From the NCBI GenBank assembly GCA_965276715.1, contig OZ255622.1, positions 1,426,001-1,490,000 of the forward strand: a DNA stretch of 64,000 nt, written 5' to 3'. The notes below the pieces were generated by a model that made no database searches, had not been told where the DNA came from, and saw only the letters and a list, made by a program, of their open reading frames with translations. Position 1 is the first letter of the stretch. Every line of letters starts with the position of its first letter. This DNA comes from CAXTPV01 sp965276715. GTDB taxonomy: Bacteria; Pseudomonadota; Alphaproteobacteria; Acetobacterales; Acetobacteraceae. Position numbers and translations under genes: made by a program. Positions 8,963 through 16,671 of the stretch are shown one piece after another.

Positions 8963-9301
8963 ATGGTCAAGCCAGAACTCGGCATGAAACGCGTGTGCGT
9001 TTCGTGCGGCACACGCTTCTACGACCTGACCCGGACCCCGGCCGTCTGCCCGAAATGCAGCACCGAGCAGCCGGTCGAGCAGCCACGCGTGCGCCGCGCC
9101 TCGGGCAACCTGGCGGACGAGAAGCGGGTCAAGAAGCCGCTGCCGGTGGACGATGTCGACCCGGAGGTCGAGCCCGAGGAGACCGAGGAAGCGGCGGAAG
9201 ACGAGGACGACGTGATGGAAAGCACCGACGACCTCGAGGACGACGCCGACGCGATCTCGAGCGACATCGAGGTCGAGGGCGACCGCGAGGAGGAGACCTG
9301 A
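8963..9301 (+). CDS. FYDLN-type acidic zinc-ribbon protein (TIGR02300)
   Basis: A 112-residue protein typical of alphaproteobacteria. The N-terminus carries RVCVSCGTRFYDLTRTPAVCPKC, a two-pair CxxC zinc ribbon. The second half is an acidic tail dominated by Asp and Glu. The family is uncharacterised; the zinc ribbon suggests nucleic-acid or protein contact. ATG 8963 is chosen because AAGG lies about 9 nt upstream; an in-frame ATG lies five codons before. It diverges from aroA, a common arrangement in this class. Confidence 0.9.
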   Translation: MVKPELGMKRVCVSCGTRFYDLTRTPAVCPKCSTEQPVEQPRVRRASGNLADEKRVKKPLPVDDVDPEVEPEETEEAAEDEDDVMESTDDLEDDADAISSDIEVEGDREEET

Positions 9302-9628
9302 GGCGCGGAGAGCGTGTCAATCGATCGAAGAAGCCTTGGGGCGCTGCCCCAAAACCCCGCTGGGGCCAGCGGCCCCAGACCGGCAAAATATTCAAATCTT
9401 TGGCGATTGGGGGGCGTTGTGCGCGGCGCGATCCCGCGTAGCCCTGCCAGCGGAGTAGATTGGAAAATCCAGTCGCGCCATAAGCGCAGAAGGCTCGCGG
9501 CTTGTTTGTTCTGGTCCCGCCGCAATCCGGCGTACCATACCCAGGCGTGAACCTGGTCCTTCGCATGATAGAAGGCACGGCGGCGTGCTGTTAAGGTCGA
9601 GGCACCGTCGTCCAGAGGTTACCTCTCC
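9302..9628. other. intergenic stretch with paired GC hairpins
   Basis: No convincing gene is present. Two GC palindromes lie at 9336-9351 (GGGGCgctGCCCC) and 9360-9378 (GGGGCCagcGGCCCC). They follow the FYDLN gene and probably act as its terminator. Immediately before the next gene, 9613-9625 is a 6-bp palindrome, AGAGGTTACCTCT. Confidence 0.6.
9335..9379. repeat. dispersed GC palindromic element, copy 1
   Basis: Tandem hairpins GGGGCGCTGCCCC and GGGGCCAGCGGCCCC joined by AAAACCCCGCT. Related elements recur at 10608, 32758, 35048, 38111, 43051, 50698 and 61774, almost always between genes. Confidence 0.7.
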
Positions 9629-10033
9629 ATGTCGATGCAACTGACAGCTGATCTGCAGACCCTCGAGATCAGCCCATCCTCATGCACCGGGTTTGAAGAT
9701 GAGGAGTTGGGCGCATGCATCGGGCTTGTTGGCTGGGGTTTCCCGTCGCAGTCGATGGCACGGCAGGGTTGGTATCAAGCCGTGCAGACCGCCGCGTTCA
9801 ACACATCTGGAGGCCTCAAAGCGAGTTCCACGAACAAGTCTTTTTTCTATACCGCCCTGTTGCACCGCCAACGGTCAGCCTTCGGTCCGTTTGGGTTCCA
9901 AGATGTCGACTGGAGCAAATTCGACGTCGCAAGCTTTCCTTGGGCTCTCCCGGATCAGATCTTCGAAAAGCTCTACCCGGATGTGATGGCTGATCGTGGT
10001 CAAACCTACGAACGGCCGGACAACCTGGGATGA
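9629..10033 (+). CDS. hypothetical protein
   Basis: A 134-residue protein I do not recognise. It has no signal peptide or membrane segment and is rich in aromatic residues in the middle (SFFYTALLHRQRSAFGPFGFQDVDW). Base composition is lower in GC than the flanking core genes, which suggests acquisition. Its last 38 bp overlap the next gene in another frame, so the two may be coupled or may be halves of one gene split by a frameshift. No Shine-Dalgarno is obvious, and a short palindrome sits just before the ATG. Confidence 0.55.
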   Translation: MSMQLTADLQTLEISPSSCTGFEDEELGACIGLVGWGFPSQSMARQGWYQAVQTAAFNTSGGLKASSTNKSFFYTALLHRQRSAFGPFGFQDVDWSKFDVASFPWALPDQIFEKLYPDVMADRGQTYERPDNLG

Positions 10034-10313
10034 CGTCGTCAAGATCGGCGAAGCTCTGGGCCTGATGACACCGGCAGGCAGTCTCGGCAAGAAGCTGCTG
10101 AAGACCTTCCTGACCCGCTACATCCCGGCGCTCACGGAAGGCGCATTGGCGGAATGGGCTATGCCGGTTGCATCGGGAGTGGCGTTCACGGCGGTCGTGG
10201 TCGAGGCGTGGGCGGCGCGCACGCATAATGCGCAGACCAAACAGGCTTTTCGTGTCGACAAGCAACGTCGGGATTATGATCGCACCGTTGCCAATGCCAT
10301 CGTCGCTCGATGA
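9996..10313 (+). CDS. hypothetical protein, Ala-rich helices
   Basis: A 105-residue protein starting at GTG 9996 inside the end of the previous gene. It begins with a polar segment (TTWDDVVKIGEALGLMTPAG) followed by an Ala-rich stretch, PVASGVAFTAVVVEAWAAR, that could pack as a helical hairpin or weak membrane segment, then a basic tail. I see a faint likeness to the C-terminal part of EcsC-family proteins but would not assign it. Its stop overlaps the start of the next gene (ATGA), indicating one operon. Confidence 0.55.
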   Translation: MVKPTNGRTTWDDVVKIGEALGLMTPAGSLGKKLLKTFLTRYIPALTEGALAEWAMPVASGVAFTAVVVEAWAARTHNAQTKQAFRVDKQRRDYDRTVANAIVAR

Positions 10314-10588
10314 TCAACCGAAGCGTGACGGTTGGTCTTTCGTCTGACCTCCTCGCATTTGCGCGCAAGAACAGGCGAGCCTTCGCTCCTTGGACGGCTT
10401 GGGCGGGTTTCGTGATATTCATAGCCGCTCGCGAGGCACTGGGCCCCGGCGATCGCATTACCGCGCTCTCATGCCTGTTCCTGCTCATTGAGGCCACATG
10501 CATCGGGCTCGCCATCTGGACGAAGCGATGGCCTGCGATCGGCCTCACCCTGCTATGGCTGGTTGCGACGGTCACACGTCCGATCTGA
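10310..10588 (+). CDS. small membrane protein
   Basis: A 92-residue protein with three probable membrane segments: AWAGFVIFIAARE, ALSCLFLLIEATCIGLAIW and GLTLLWLVATV. The start overlaps the upstream stop by ATGA, so it is translated with the two small genes before it. No family is recognised. A GC hairpin follows, shared with the convergent dipeptidase gene. Confidence 0.6.
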   Translation: MINRSVTVGLSSDLLAFARKNRRAFAPWTAWAGFVIFIAAREALGPGDRITALSCLFLLIEATCIGLAIWTKRWPAIGLTLLWLVATVTRPI

Positions 10589-10607
10589 CACGGGTCAGGG
10601 CAGCCCG

Positions 10608-10640
10608 CCGGGGGTCCGGGGGCCGGCCTCGGCCCCCGGG
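10608..10640. repeat. dispersed GC palindromic element, copy 2 (likely bidirectional terminator)
   Basis: A hairpin CCGGGGGCC-GGCCTC-GGCCCCCGG lies between two convergent genes. It resembles the other GC palindromes of the window. Confidence 0.65.
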
Positions 10641-10647
10641 TCTTGCT

Positions 10648-11679
10648 TCACCCGCTCGAGCGACCCTGTTCGATGGTGGTGCCCGCGTCCATCATGCGCA
10701 GGAAGTTGCCACCCCAGAATGCCTCGATCTCGGCGCGTCCGTAGCCGCGGCGGACGAGTTCGGCGGTGACGTTGCCGCTCTCGGCGGCGTTCTGCCAGCC
10801 ATCGATGCCGCCGCCGCCGTCGAAATCCGAGCTGATGCCGACATGGGCGACGCCCGCGCGTTTGACGACGTGATCGAGGTGGTCGGCGAAGTCGGCGACG
10901 CTGGCGCGGCCGGCGCTGGCGCGCGGACGAAGGAACGCGGCCATCGCCGTGATCTGGACCAGGCCGCCGGTGTCGCGCAGCGCGTCGATCTGCATGTCGT
11001 CGAGGTTGCGCGGGTGCGGGCAAAGGACTGACGCGCACGAGTGGGTGGCGACGACGGGCGTATGGCTGGTCTGGATTGCCTGCAGCATCGCCTGGCGCGA
11101 CAGGTGCGAGACGTCGACCATCATGCCGATCCGGTTCATCTCGCGGATCGCCTCGCGACCCAGGTCGCTGAGGCCGTTGTGGAGGCGCTCCGGATCGTGG
11201 AGATCGGCGCGCGGATTGGCGCTGTCGGCGAGGGCGTTGTGACCGTTGTGCACGAGTGTCAGGTAGCGGACGCCGCGCGCGCGCCAGGATGCGAGGAGGG
11301 AGAGGTTCTCGCCCATCGCCTGGCCGTTCTCGATGCAGCGAATGACCGCGATGCGCCCGGCGGCGCGGGCCGTGCGGACGTCGACAGCGGTGTCGGCGAG
11401 GCTGACGGCGATCTCGTCCTCGGCGCCGGAGGCCATGCGATCGATGGTGTCGAGCATGCCGTCGGCACGGGCGCGCGCCCCGCCGTAGGCTTCGGCATCG
11501 CGCGCTTCCTGCGGGATGAAGGCGGCGAAACAGCCCGCCCAGAGGCCGCCGCGGCGCATCTTCGGCAGGTCGACCCGGCGCGGACCATCGGTGCGCGGAT
11601 CGGGCGTATCGGGCCAGGGCACGTCGATATGGCTGTCGAGCGTCAGGAGTTCCGCGTGCAGCGAGGGCGGGTCGATCAT
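10648..11679 (-). CDS. membrane dipeptidase (peptidase M19, renal dipeptidase family)
   Basis: A 343-residue zinc metallopeptidase of PF01244 that cleaves dipeptides. The zinc ligands are visible: HID in LTLDSHIDVPW near residue 17, the glutamate in RCIENGQ, the histidine in VATHSCASVL, and later GISSDFDGGGG. ATG 11679 (MIDPPSLHAEL) is chosen; the frame stays open further upstream, but that part is antisense to the exonuclease gene. It diverges from xth with 57 bp between the starts. Confidence 0.92.
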   Translation of the reverse strand: MIDPPSLHAELLTLDSHIDVPWPDTPDPRTDGPRRVDLPKMRRGGLWAGCFAAFIPQEARDAEAYGGARARADGMLDTIDRMASGAEDEIAVSLADTAVDVRTARAAGRIAVIRCIENGQAMGENLSLLASWRARGVRYLTLVHNGHNALADSANPRADLHDPERLHNGLSDLGREAIREMNRIGMMVDVSHLSRQAMLQAIQTSHTPVVATHSCASVLCPHPRNLDDMQIDALRDTGGLVQITAMAAFLRPRASAGRASVADFADHLDHVVKRAGVAHVGISSDFDGGGGIDGWQNAAESGNVTAELVRRGYGRAEIEAFWGGNFLRMMDAGTTIEQGRSSG

Positions 11680-11736
11680 GCGCTTGCCAAGTGCCGCGCG
11701 ATGGAGGAGTTGCGCCGTCTTTCCTGGAACCCGCCC

Positions 11737-12528
11737 ATGCGAGTCGCGACCTGGAACATCAACTCGCTGCGTCTCCGGTGGGGGTTGCTCGAGCGCCTGG
11801 CGGACACGCTGACGCCCGATGTGATCTGCCTGCAGGAGACGAAGGTTCCAGACGACCTGTTTCCCGACACGGGGCCGGCGCTCGGCTACCCGCACGTCGC
11901 CCGGCGCGGCATGAAGAGCTACAATGGTGTCGCGATCCTGTCGCGTCATCCGCTGAGGGTGCACGAGGGTTCGCCCGACTGGTGCGAGCGCGGGGACTGC
12001 CGTCATCTGCACGTGACGGTGGATGCGCCGTCGGGTCCGTTCGAGCTGCACGATTTCTACGTGCCGGCGGGCGGCGATGTGCCCGACCCTGCCGTGAACG
12101 CGAAGTTCGCGCACAAGCTCGCCTTCGTCGACGAGGCGGCGCTGCACTTCGCGCAGACCGGCGTGAGGGCGAGGACGGTGCTGGTCGGCGACCTCAACAT
12201 CGCGCCGCTCGAGAACGATGTCTGGAGCCACAGGCAGTTGCTCGACGTGGTCAGCCATACGCCGGTGGAGGTCGCCAAGCTGAATGCCTGGCGGGATGTC
12301 GGGTTCGTCGATGCCGTTCGGCATTTCGTGCCGGCGAGCGAACGGCTCTACACGTGGTGGTCGTATCGCAACCGGGACTGGCGCGCGTCGAACCGTGGGC
12401 GCCGGCTGGATCATGTGTGGGTCAGCCCGGACCTGGTCGGCAGCCTGCGGGCGCAGCATGTGCTGGTCGACGCGCGGGACTGGACGCAGACGTCCGATCA
12501 CGTGCCGGTGGCGGTGGATTTCGGTTGA
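11737..12528 (+). CDS. xth: exodeoxyribonuclease III (AP endonuclease)
   Basis: A 263-residue exonuclease III of the EEP fold that cuts DNA at abasic sites during base-excision repair. It opens with MRVATWNINSLRLR and has the catalytic pieces LQETKVPD (Glu), VGDLNIAP (Asp/Asn), RLDHVWVS (Asp) and SDHVPVAVDF (Asp-His). An in-frame ATG lies 12 codons upstream at 11701, but MRVATWN is the conserved family start. Confidence 0.95.
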   Translation: MRVATWNINSLRLRWGLLERLADTLTPDVICLQETKVPDDLFPDTGPALGYPHVARRGMKSYNGVAILSRHPLRVHEGSPDWCERGDCRHLHVTVDAPSGPFELHDFYVPAGGDVPDPAVNAKFAHKLAFVDEAALHFAQTGVRARTVLVGDLNIAPLENDVWSHRQLLDVVSHTPVEVAKLNAWRDVGFVDAVRHFVPASERLYTWWSYRNRDWRASNRGRRLDHVWVSPDLVGSLRAQHVLVDARDWTQTSDHVPVAVDFG

Positions 12529-12529
12529 G

Positions 12530-12577
12530 TCACGCGGCGGCGCCGTCTCCGGCTCAAGCCGCCGCGCCGTCTCCGGC
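12530..12577 (-). repeat. 24-bp tandem duplication at the end of the response-regulator gene
   Basis: On the reverse strand the last seven codons plus stop (Ala-Gly-Asp-Gly-Ala-Ala-Ala-stop, 12577-12554) are followed directly by a near copy (12553-12530) that encodes the same residues and another stop. The two copies differ at only three or four bases. Confidence 0.8.
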
Positions 12578-13285
12578 GACAGCATTGCCGAGCGGATCGA
12601 GACGGTAGCCGCCGCCCTCGGTGACGAGCAGGCAGGCGTTCGCCGGATCGGGCTCGATCTTCTGGCGCAGGCGGTAGATGTGGGTCTCGAGCGTGTGGGT
12701 GGTGACGGCCGCGTTGTAGCCCCAGACCTCGTTGAGCAGGACCTGGCGCGGGACGGGACGGGTTCCGGCGCGATAGAGGAATTTGAGGATCGCCGCCTCC
12801 TTCTCGGTCAGCCTGATGCGACGGTTGCGCACCGCTTCCTGCAGCAGCTTGGCGGACGGGCGGAAGGTGTACGGCCCGATGGTGAAGACCGCATCCTCGC
12901 TGTTCTCGAAGATGCGCATCTGGGCACGCAGGCGGGCGAGCAGTTCGGCGATGCGGAAGGGCTTGGCGACGTAGTCGTTGGCGCCGGCGTCGAGGCCGCG
13001 CACGACGTCGGCTTCGTCGTCGGACCCGGTCAGCATGATGATCGGCATGCGCATGCCGCGCTTGCGAAGGTCGGCGCAGAAATCGCGCCCGTCGCCGTCG
13101 GGAAGGCCCACGTCGAGGATGACGGCGTCGAAGCGGGACGCGGCGCCGTCGAGCTTGCCGCCGGCCTCGGCGATGCTGTCCGCCTCGACCGCGTTGAACT
13201 CGCCGTCGACCTGGAGCTGTTCGATCAGCGTCGCGCGCAAGGAGTCGTCGTCATCGACGATCAGGATCGGCCGTTCGCCAGCCAT
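12554..13285 (-). CDS. OmpR-family response regulator
   Basis: A 243-residue two-component regulator. The receiver has acidic residues LIVDDDDSLR, the phospho-acceptor in AVILDVGLPDGDG, Thr in IIMLTGSD and Lys in YVAKPF. The C-terminus is a winged helix (RRIRLTEKEAAILKFLYRAG, then THTLETHIYRLRQKIE). ATG 13285 is preferred because GGAG lies 6 nt upstream; ATG 13297 is in frame. No histidine kinase gene is adjacent, so it is an orphan here. It diverges from the GTP cyclohydrolase gene. Confidence 0.92.
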   Translation of the reverse strand: MAGERPILIVDDDDSLRATLIEQLQVDGEFNAVEADSIAEAGGKLDGAASRFDAVILDVGLPDGDGRDFCADLRKRGMRMPIIMLTGSDDEADVVRGLDAGANDYVAKPFRIAELLARLRAQMRIFENSEDAVFTIGPYTFRPSAKLLQEAVRNRRIRLTEKEAAILKFLYRAGTRPVPRQVLLNEVWGYNAAVTTHTLETHIYRLRQKIEPDPANACLLVTEGGGYRLDPLGNAVAGDGAAA

Positions 13286-13537
13286 TTCATGCTCCATCCA
13301 ACGCGGTGATCGGCTCGCCCGAGACAGCGCTTTCCGCCCGGGTTCGTTCCGATTGCCTCGGCAACAAACGCGCGCCGCATCCGCTCTCGTCGTGCACTCG
13401 CCCAGGGCACCACGCACATTGTCGTGAGCTTGGGTCCGAAGCGCAAGGGCGGTCGCTTGCCGCGGGAAGCGGGAGGCCGGTTCTCGACCTGATGCCCAGG
13501 CAGCCCCATGTTCGTCGCCAGGTTGACGAAGGCGAGC

Positions 13538-14665
13538 ATGAACGATCATCCGGCCGGATCGAGAACACGATCGTCCACGCGCCTGCGATCGGTCTATCGC
13601 GCGGTGGGCGAACTGAGGCGCGGCGACGCGATCCTGCTCGAGTCCGATCGCCCGCTGATGGTGGGCGCGGCGGAGACGCTGTCGGTCGAGGCGATCGAGG
13701 AGGCGGGACTGGTCGCGGGGACGCATCCGGTCCTGCTCGTGGTCTCCTCGGGGCGGGTGGCGCAGGACGACGCCGGCTTGGTGGCCTTCGAGATCGCGTC
13801 GTCGTTCCGCGAGCTGGCCGGACGGGCGCCTTCATGGCTGCGCGACATCGCCGATCCGACGCGCCTGGATCCGCCGATCGATTTCGGCGGCACGTTCGCG
13901 CACGCGCCGGTGCCGCTTCAGGCGCGCGCCGCGTTGGCCGCGGTCAAGCTTGCGCGGCTGGCACCGGCGGCGATCGTCGCCGCCGGCGACACGCGCGCGG
14001 CCGGGCGCGCGTCGGACGCCGGCATGCAGATGGTCGAGAGCGAAGCCGTGCTCGCCTTCGCCCAGGAGACCGGGCTGGCGCTCGAGGTCGTGGCGGAGGC
14101 GTCGGTGCCGCTCGAGGACGCGAGCGAGGCGCGACTGGTGGCGTTTCGCGCGCCGGACGGAGGCATCGAGCATCTCGCGCTCGTGGTCGGCGATCCCGGG
14201 CAGCGCCACGCGCCATTGGTGCGGCTGCATTCGGAATGTTTCACGGGCGATTTCCTGGGCAGCCTGCGCTGCGACTGCGGCGACCAGTTGCGCGGCGCGG
14301 TCAGGCGGATGCGCGAGGACGGCGCCGGCGTGCTGCTGTATCTGGCGCAGGAGGGACGCGGCATCGGGCTGGTCAACAAGCTGCGTGCCTATGCGCTGCA
14401 GGACCGCGGACTCGACACCATAGACGCCAACCGGGCGCTGGGCTGGGACGCCGACGAGCGCAGCTTCCTGATCGCCGCGACCATGCTCAAACGGCTCGGG
14501 ATCGGCCGGATCCGGCTGCTGACGAACAATCCGGAGAAGGTCGAGGCGTTGACCGGCTTCGGCATCGACATCGTCGAGCGCGTCGGACACGTGGTGCCGC
14601 CGAACGGGGTCAACGACGCCTATCTGGCGACGAAGCGGCGCCGCTTGGGCCACATGATCGGATGA
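13538..14665 (+). CDS. ribA: GTP cyclohydrolase II with degenerate N-terminal domain
   Basis: A 375-residue enzyme opening the imidazole ring of GTP, the first step of riboflavin synthesis. The C-terminal half has the zinc cysteines in SECFTGDFLGSLRCDCGDQL, the catalytic LAQEGRGIGL and the terminal TNNPEKVEAL. The N-terminal ~180 residues are spaced like a DHBP synthase domain but lack its acidic active-site cluster, so that half is probably not catalytic. ATG 13538 is chosen over ATG 13508. The stop overlaps the next start (ATGA). Confidence 0.92.
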   Translation: MNDHPAGSRTRSSTRLRSVYRAVGELRRGDAILLESDRPLMVGAAETLSVEAIEEAGLVAGTHPVLLVVSSGRVAQDDAGLVAFEIASSFRELAGRAPSWLRDIADPTRLDPPIDFGGTFAHAPVPLQARAALAAVKLARLAPAAIVAAGDTRAAGRASDAGMQMVESEAVLAFAQETGLALEVVAEASVPLEDASEARLVAFRAPDGGIEHLALVVGDPGQRHAPLVRLHSECFTGDFLGSLRCDCGDQLRGAVRRMREDGAGVLLYLAQEGRGIGLVNKLRAYALQDRGLDTIDANRALGWDADERSFLIAATMLKRLGIGRIRLLTNNPEKVEALTGFGIDIVERVGHVVPPNGVNDAYLATKRRRLGHMIG

Positions 14666-15186
14666 CGGGCTTGCGCGGCATCGTCGTCGCACGCGGCGGC
14701 GGCGGCGCGCACGAGGCGTGGCTGCATGCCGGCGCGGAGCGGTTCGCGGCGGTCGTGGGGCCGCGCGGGATCGTGGCGCACAAGGAGGAGGGTGATGGCG
14801 GGACGCCGTCGGGTGTGCTGGCGATCCGGCGCGTGCTGTACCGGGCCGATCGCGTGAAGCCGCCGTCCTGCGCCGTTCCGCGCGAGCCGATCGCGGCCAC
14901 CGACGGCTGGTGCGATGCTGCGCACGATCCGCTCTACAACCGGATGGTGAGGCTGCCGTATGGCGCGCGCGCCGAGGCGCTGTGGCGCGACGACGCGCTC
15001 TACGATGTCGTGGGCGTGCTGGGGCACAATGATCGTCCGGTGCGGCCGGGCGCCGGTTCGGCGATCTTCCTGCACGCGGCACCGCCCTCGGGTGCGGCGA
15101 CATCGGGCTGCATCGGGCTCGCGGCCGCCGATCTGGCCCGCCTGCTGGCGATGGGGCTGACAGAGATCGAGACCAGGCGGGATTGA
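14662..15186 (+). CDS. L,D-transpeptidase (YkuD domain)
   Basis: A 174-residue protein with the YkuD catalytic signature: His in IFLHAAPPSG and the nucleophile Cys in ATSGCIGLA. GILGHNDRP-like spacing before it (VVGVLGHNDRPV) also fits. These enzymes form 3-3 cross-links in peptidoglycan or attach proteins to it. No signal peptide is evident, as in the YafK/YkuD group of short members. Translation is coupled to ribA by ATGA. Confidence 0.88.
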   Translation: MTGLRGIVVARGGGGAHEAWLHAGAERFAAVVGPRGIVAHKEEGDGGTPSGVLAIRRVLYRADRVKPPSCAVPREPIAATDGWCDAAHDPLYNRMVRLPYGARAEALWRDDALYDVVGVLGHNDRPVRPGAGSAIFLHAAPPSGAATSGCIGLAAADLARLLAMGLTEIETRRD

Positions 15187-15191
15187 GCGGG

Positions 15192-16607
15192 ATGGCGCGG
15201 ATCGTCGTCATCGGGGGCGGGTTTTCCGGCGCGATGGTCGCCGTGCATCTCAAGCGCGACCATCCTGGCCTGTCCGCCCGCGTGACGGTCGTGGATGATC
15301 GCCCGACGCTCGGAGCGGGTCTCGCGTACGGGACGCCGGACCCCGCGTGCCGCACCAACGTGGCCGCTTCGCGGATGTCGCCGTTCGAGGAGGCGCCGGA
15401 CGCGTTCGACGACTGGCTGTCGGCGACCGGGGCGGTGGCGGCCGATCCGGCGATGGTGGGCCCGGGGGGACGCTTCCCGTCGCGCGCGGTGTTCGGCCGC
15501 TATGTCGCCTCCGAGGCCGCGCGGCATGCGGTGACGCATCGCCGGGCGCGCGCGGTGGCGGCGTGCCGATCGGACGGCGGGTTCGCGGTGGATCTCGACG
15601 ATGGCGGCAGGCTGGCGGCGGACATGCTGGTGCTGGCGACCGGACATCCGCGTCCGGGGCTGCCGGCGGCGCTGCGGACGATCGCGCACGATCCGCGCCT
15701 GGTGCGCGATCCGTGGGACATCGGCGCGATCGAACGGATCGCCCGGGCGCCCGACTGCCGGGTGCTGCTGGTGGGGACGGGGCTCACGTCGTGCGACGTG
15801 GTCGCGAGCCTGCGGCGTCGCGGACATCGCGGACCGATCGTGGCGGTCAGCAGGCGGGGCCTGCTGCCACGGGAGCGGACGACCAGGACGGTGTCGAGCT
15901 TCGGCGATTTCGCGGCCGGGCCGTCGCGGACCGCGCTTGGACTGGCGCTGCGGGTGCGCGACGCGGTGGCGGAGGCAGCCCGCCTCGACAGGCCGTGGGA
16001 GGACGTGATCACCGCCCTGCGGGAACAGGCGCCGGTGGTGTGGCGATCGTTGCCGCTTGCCGAGCAGCGACGATTGCTGCGCCATCTGCGTGCGTTCTGG
16101 GACGTGCACCGGTTCCAATCGGCGCCGCAGGTGGCGTCCCTGGTCGCCGGCGAGCAGGCGGCGGGCGGACTGGTGGTGCATGCGGCGGCGATCCTGGACG
16201 CGAGCGCGGACGGAGACGGTCTGGCTCTCGCCTGCCGATATCGTGGCGATCCTGCAACGCTCCGGCTGCGAAGCGATGTCATCGTCAACTGCACCGGACC
16301 GGGCCATGCGAGCACGGTCGCGTCGTCGGACGTGCTGGCGTCGCTGCACGCGCGGGGGCTGGTACGACCGGACCCGCTCGGGTTCGGTCTCGAGACCGAT
16401 GTGTCGAACCATGCAGTCGGCGACGACGGTCTTGCCGTGCCGCGTCTGTGGGTCGCGGGGCCGCCGGCGAGGTCGGCGCATGGGGAATTGATGGGATTGC
16501 CGCAGGTGAGCCGGCAGCCACGCGAGATCGCGCGAAGCATCGCGCGATGCGTGCGGGACGGGGTCGGGACGCCGGAGGCTGTTGTGGAGCGGCAGACGTT
16601 TCGTTAG
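15192..16607 (+). CDS. FAD/NAD(P)-binding protein (PF13454)
   Basis: A 471-residue flavoprotein opening with the dinucleotide motif RIVVIGGGFSGAMVAVHL. A second Rossmann motif lies at RVLLVGTGLTSCDVVASL, and LVLATGHPRPG is the ATG-like motif of the family. The C-terminus has DVIVNCTGPG and RLWVAGPPARSAHGELMGLPQ. The substrate is unknown; relatives are described as hydroxylase- or reductase-like. It starts 5 bp after the L,D-transpeptidase stop, making a three-gene run with ribA. Confidence 0.85.
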   Translation: MARIVVIGGGFSGAMVAVHLKRDHPGLSARVTVVDDRPTLGAGLAYGTPDPACRTNVAASRMSPFEEAPDAFDDWLSATGAVAADPAMVGPGGRFPSRAVFGRYVASEAARHAVTHRRARAVAACRSDGGFAVDLDDGGRLAADMLVLATGHPRPGLPAALRTIAHDPRLVRDPWDIGAIERIARAPDCRVLLVGTGLTSCDVVASLRRRGHRGPIVAVSRRGLLPRERTTRTVSSFGDFAAGPSRTALGLALRVRDAVAEAARLDRPWEDVITALREQAPVVWRSLPLAEQRRLLRHLRAFWDVHRFQSAPQVASLVAGEQAAGGLVVHAAAILDASADGDGLALACRYRGDPATLRLRSDVIVNCTGPGHASTVASSDVLASLHARGLVRPDPLGFGLETDVSNHAVGDDGLAVPRLWVAGPPARSAHGELMGLPQVSRQPREIARSIARCVRDGVGTPEAVVERQTFR

Positions 16608-16608
16608 G

Positions 16609-16624
16609 TTGACGTATACGTCGC
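16609..16624 (+). promoter_or_regulatory. palindromic operator upstream of fadL
   Basis: TTGACGTATACGTCGC contains the perfect palindrome GACGTATACGTC (16611-16622). It sits 48 bp before the fadL ATG. The left part, GGTTGACGTATA, is repeated exactly before the MerR gene. Its shape resembles operators of LiuR-type MerR regulators. The leading TTGACG could also serve as a -35 box. Confidence 0.6.
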
Positions 16625-16671
16625 ATCGCTGCCGTTAGAGCAGCGAGCGGCCGCCCCGGGGAGCCAAGTCC

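Noticed and set aside
9302..9628. Possible tRNA or small RNA gene in the gap after the FYDLN gene
   Set aside because: No cloverleaf, anticodon arm or TTCGAAT-like T-arm was found; the structure is explained by GC hairpins.
11680..12585. N-terminal extension of the dipeptidase
   Set aside because: It is fully antisense to the conserved exonuclease III gene and shows no family similarity.
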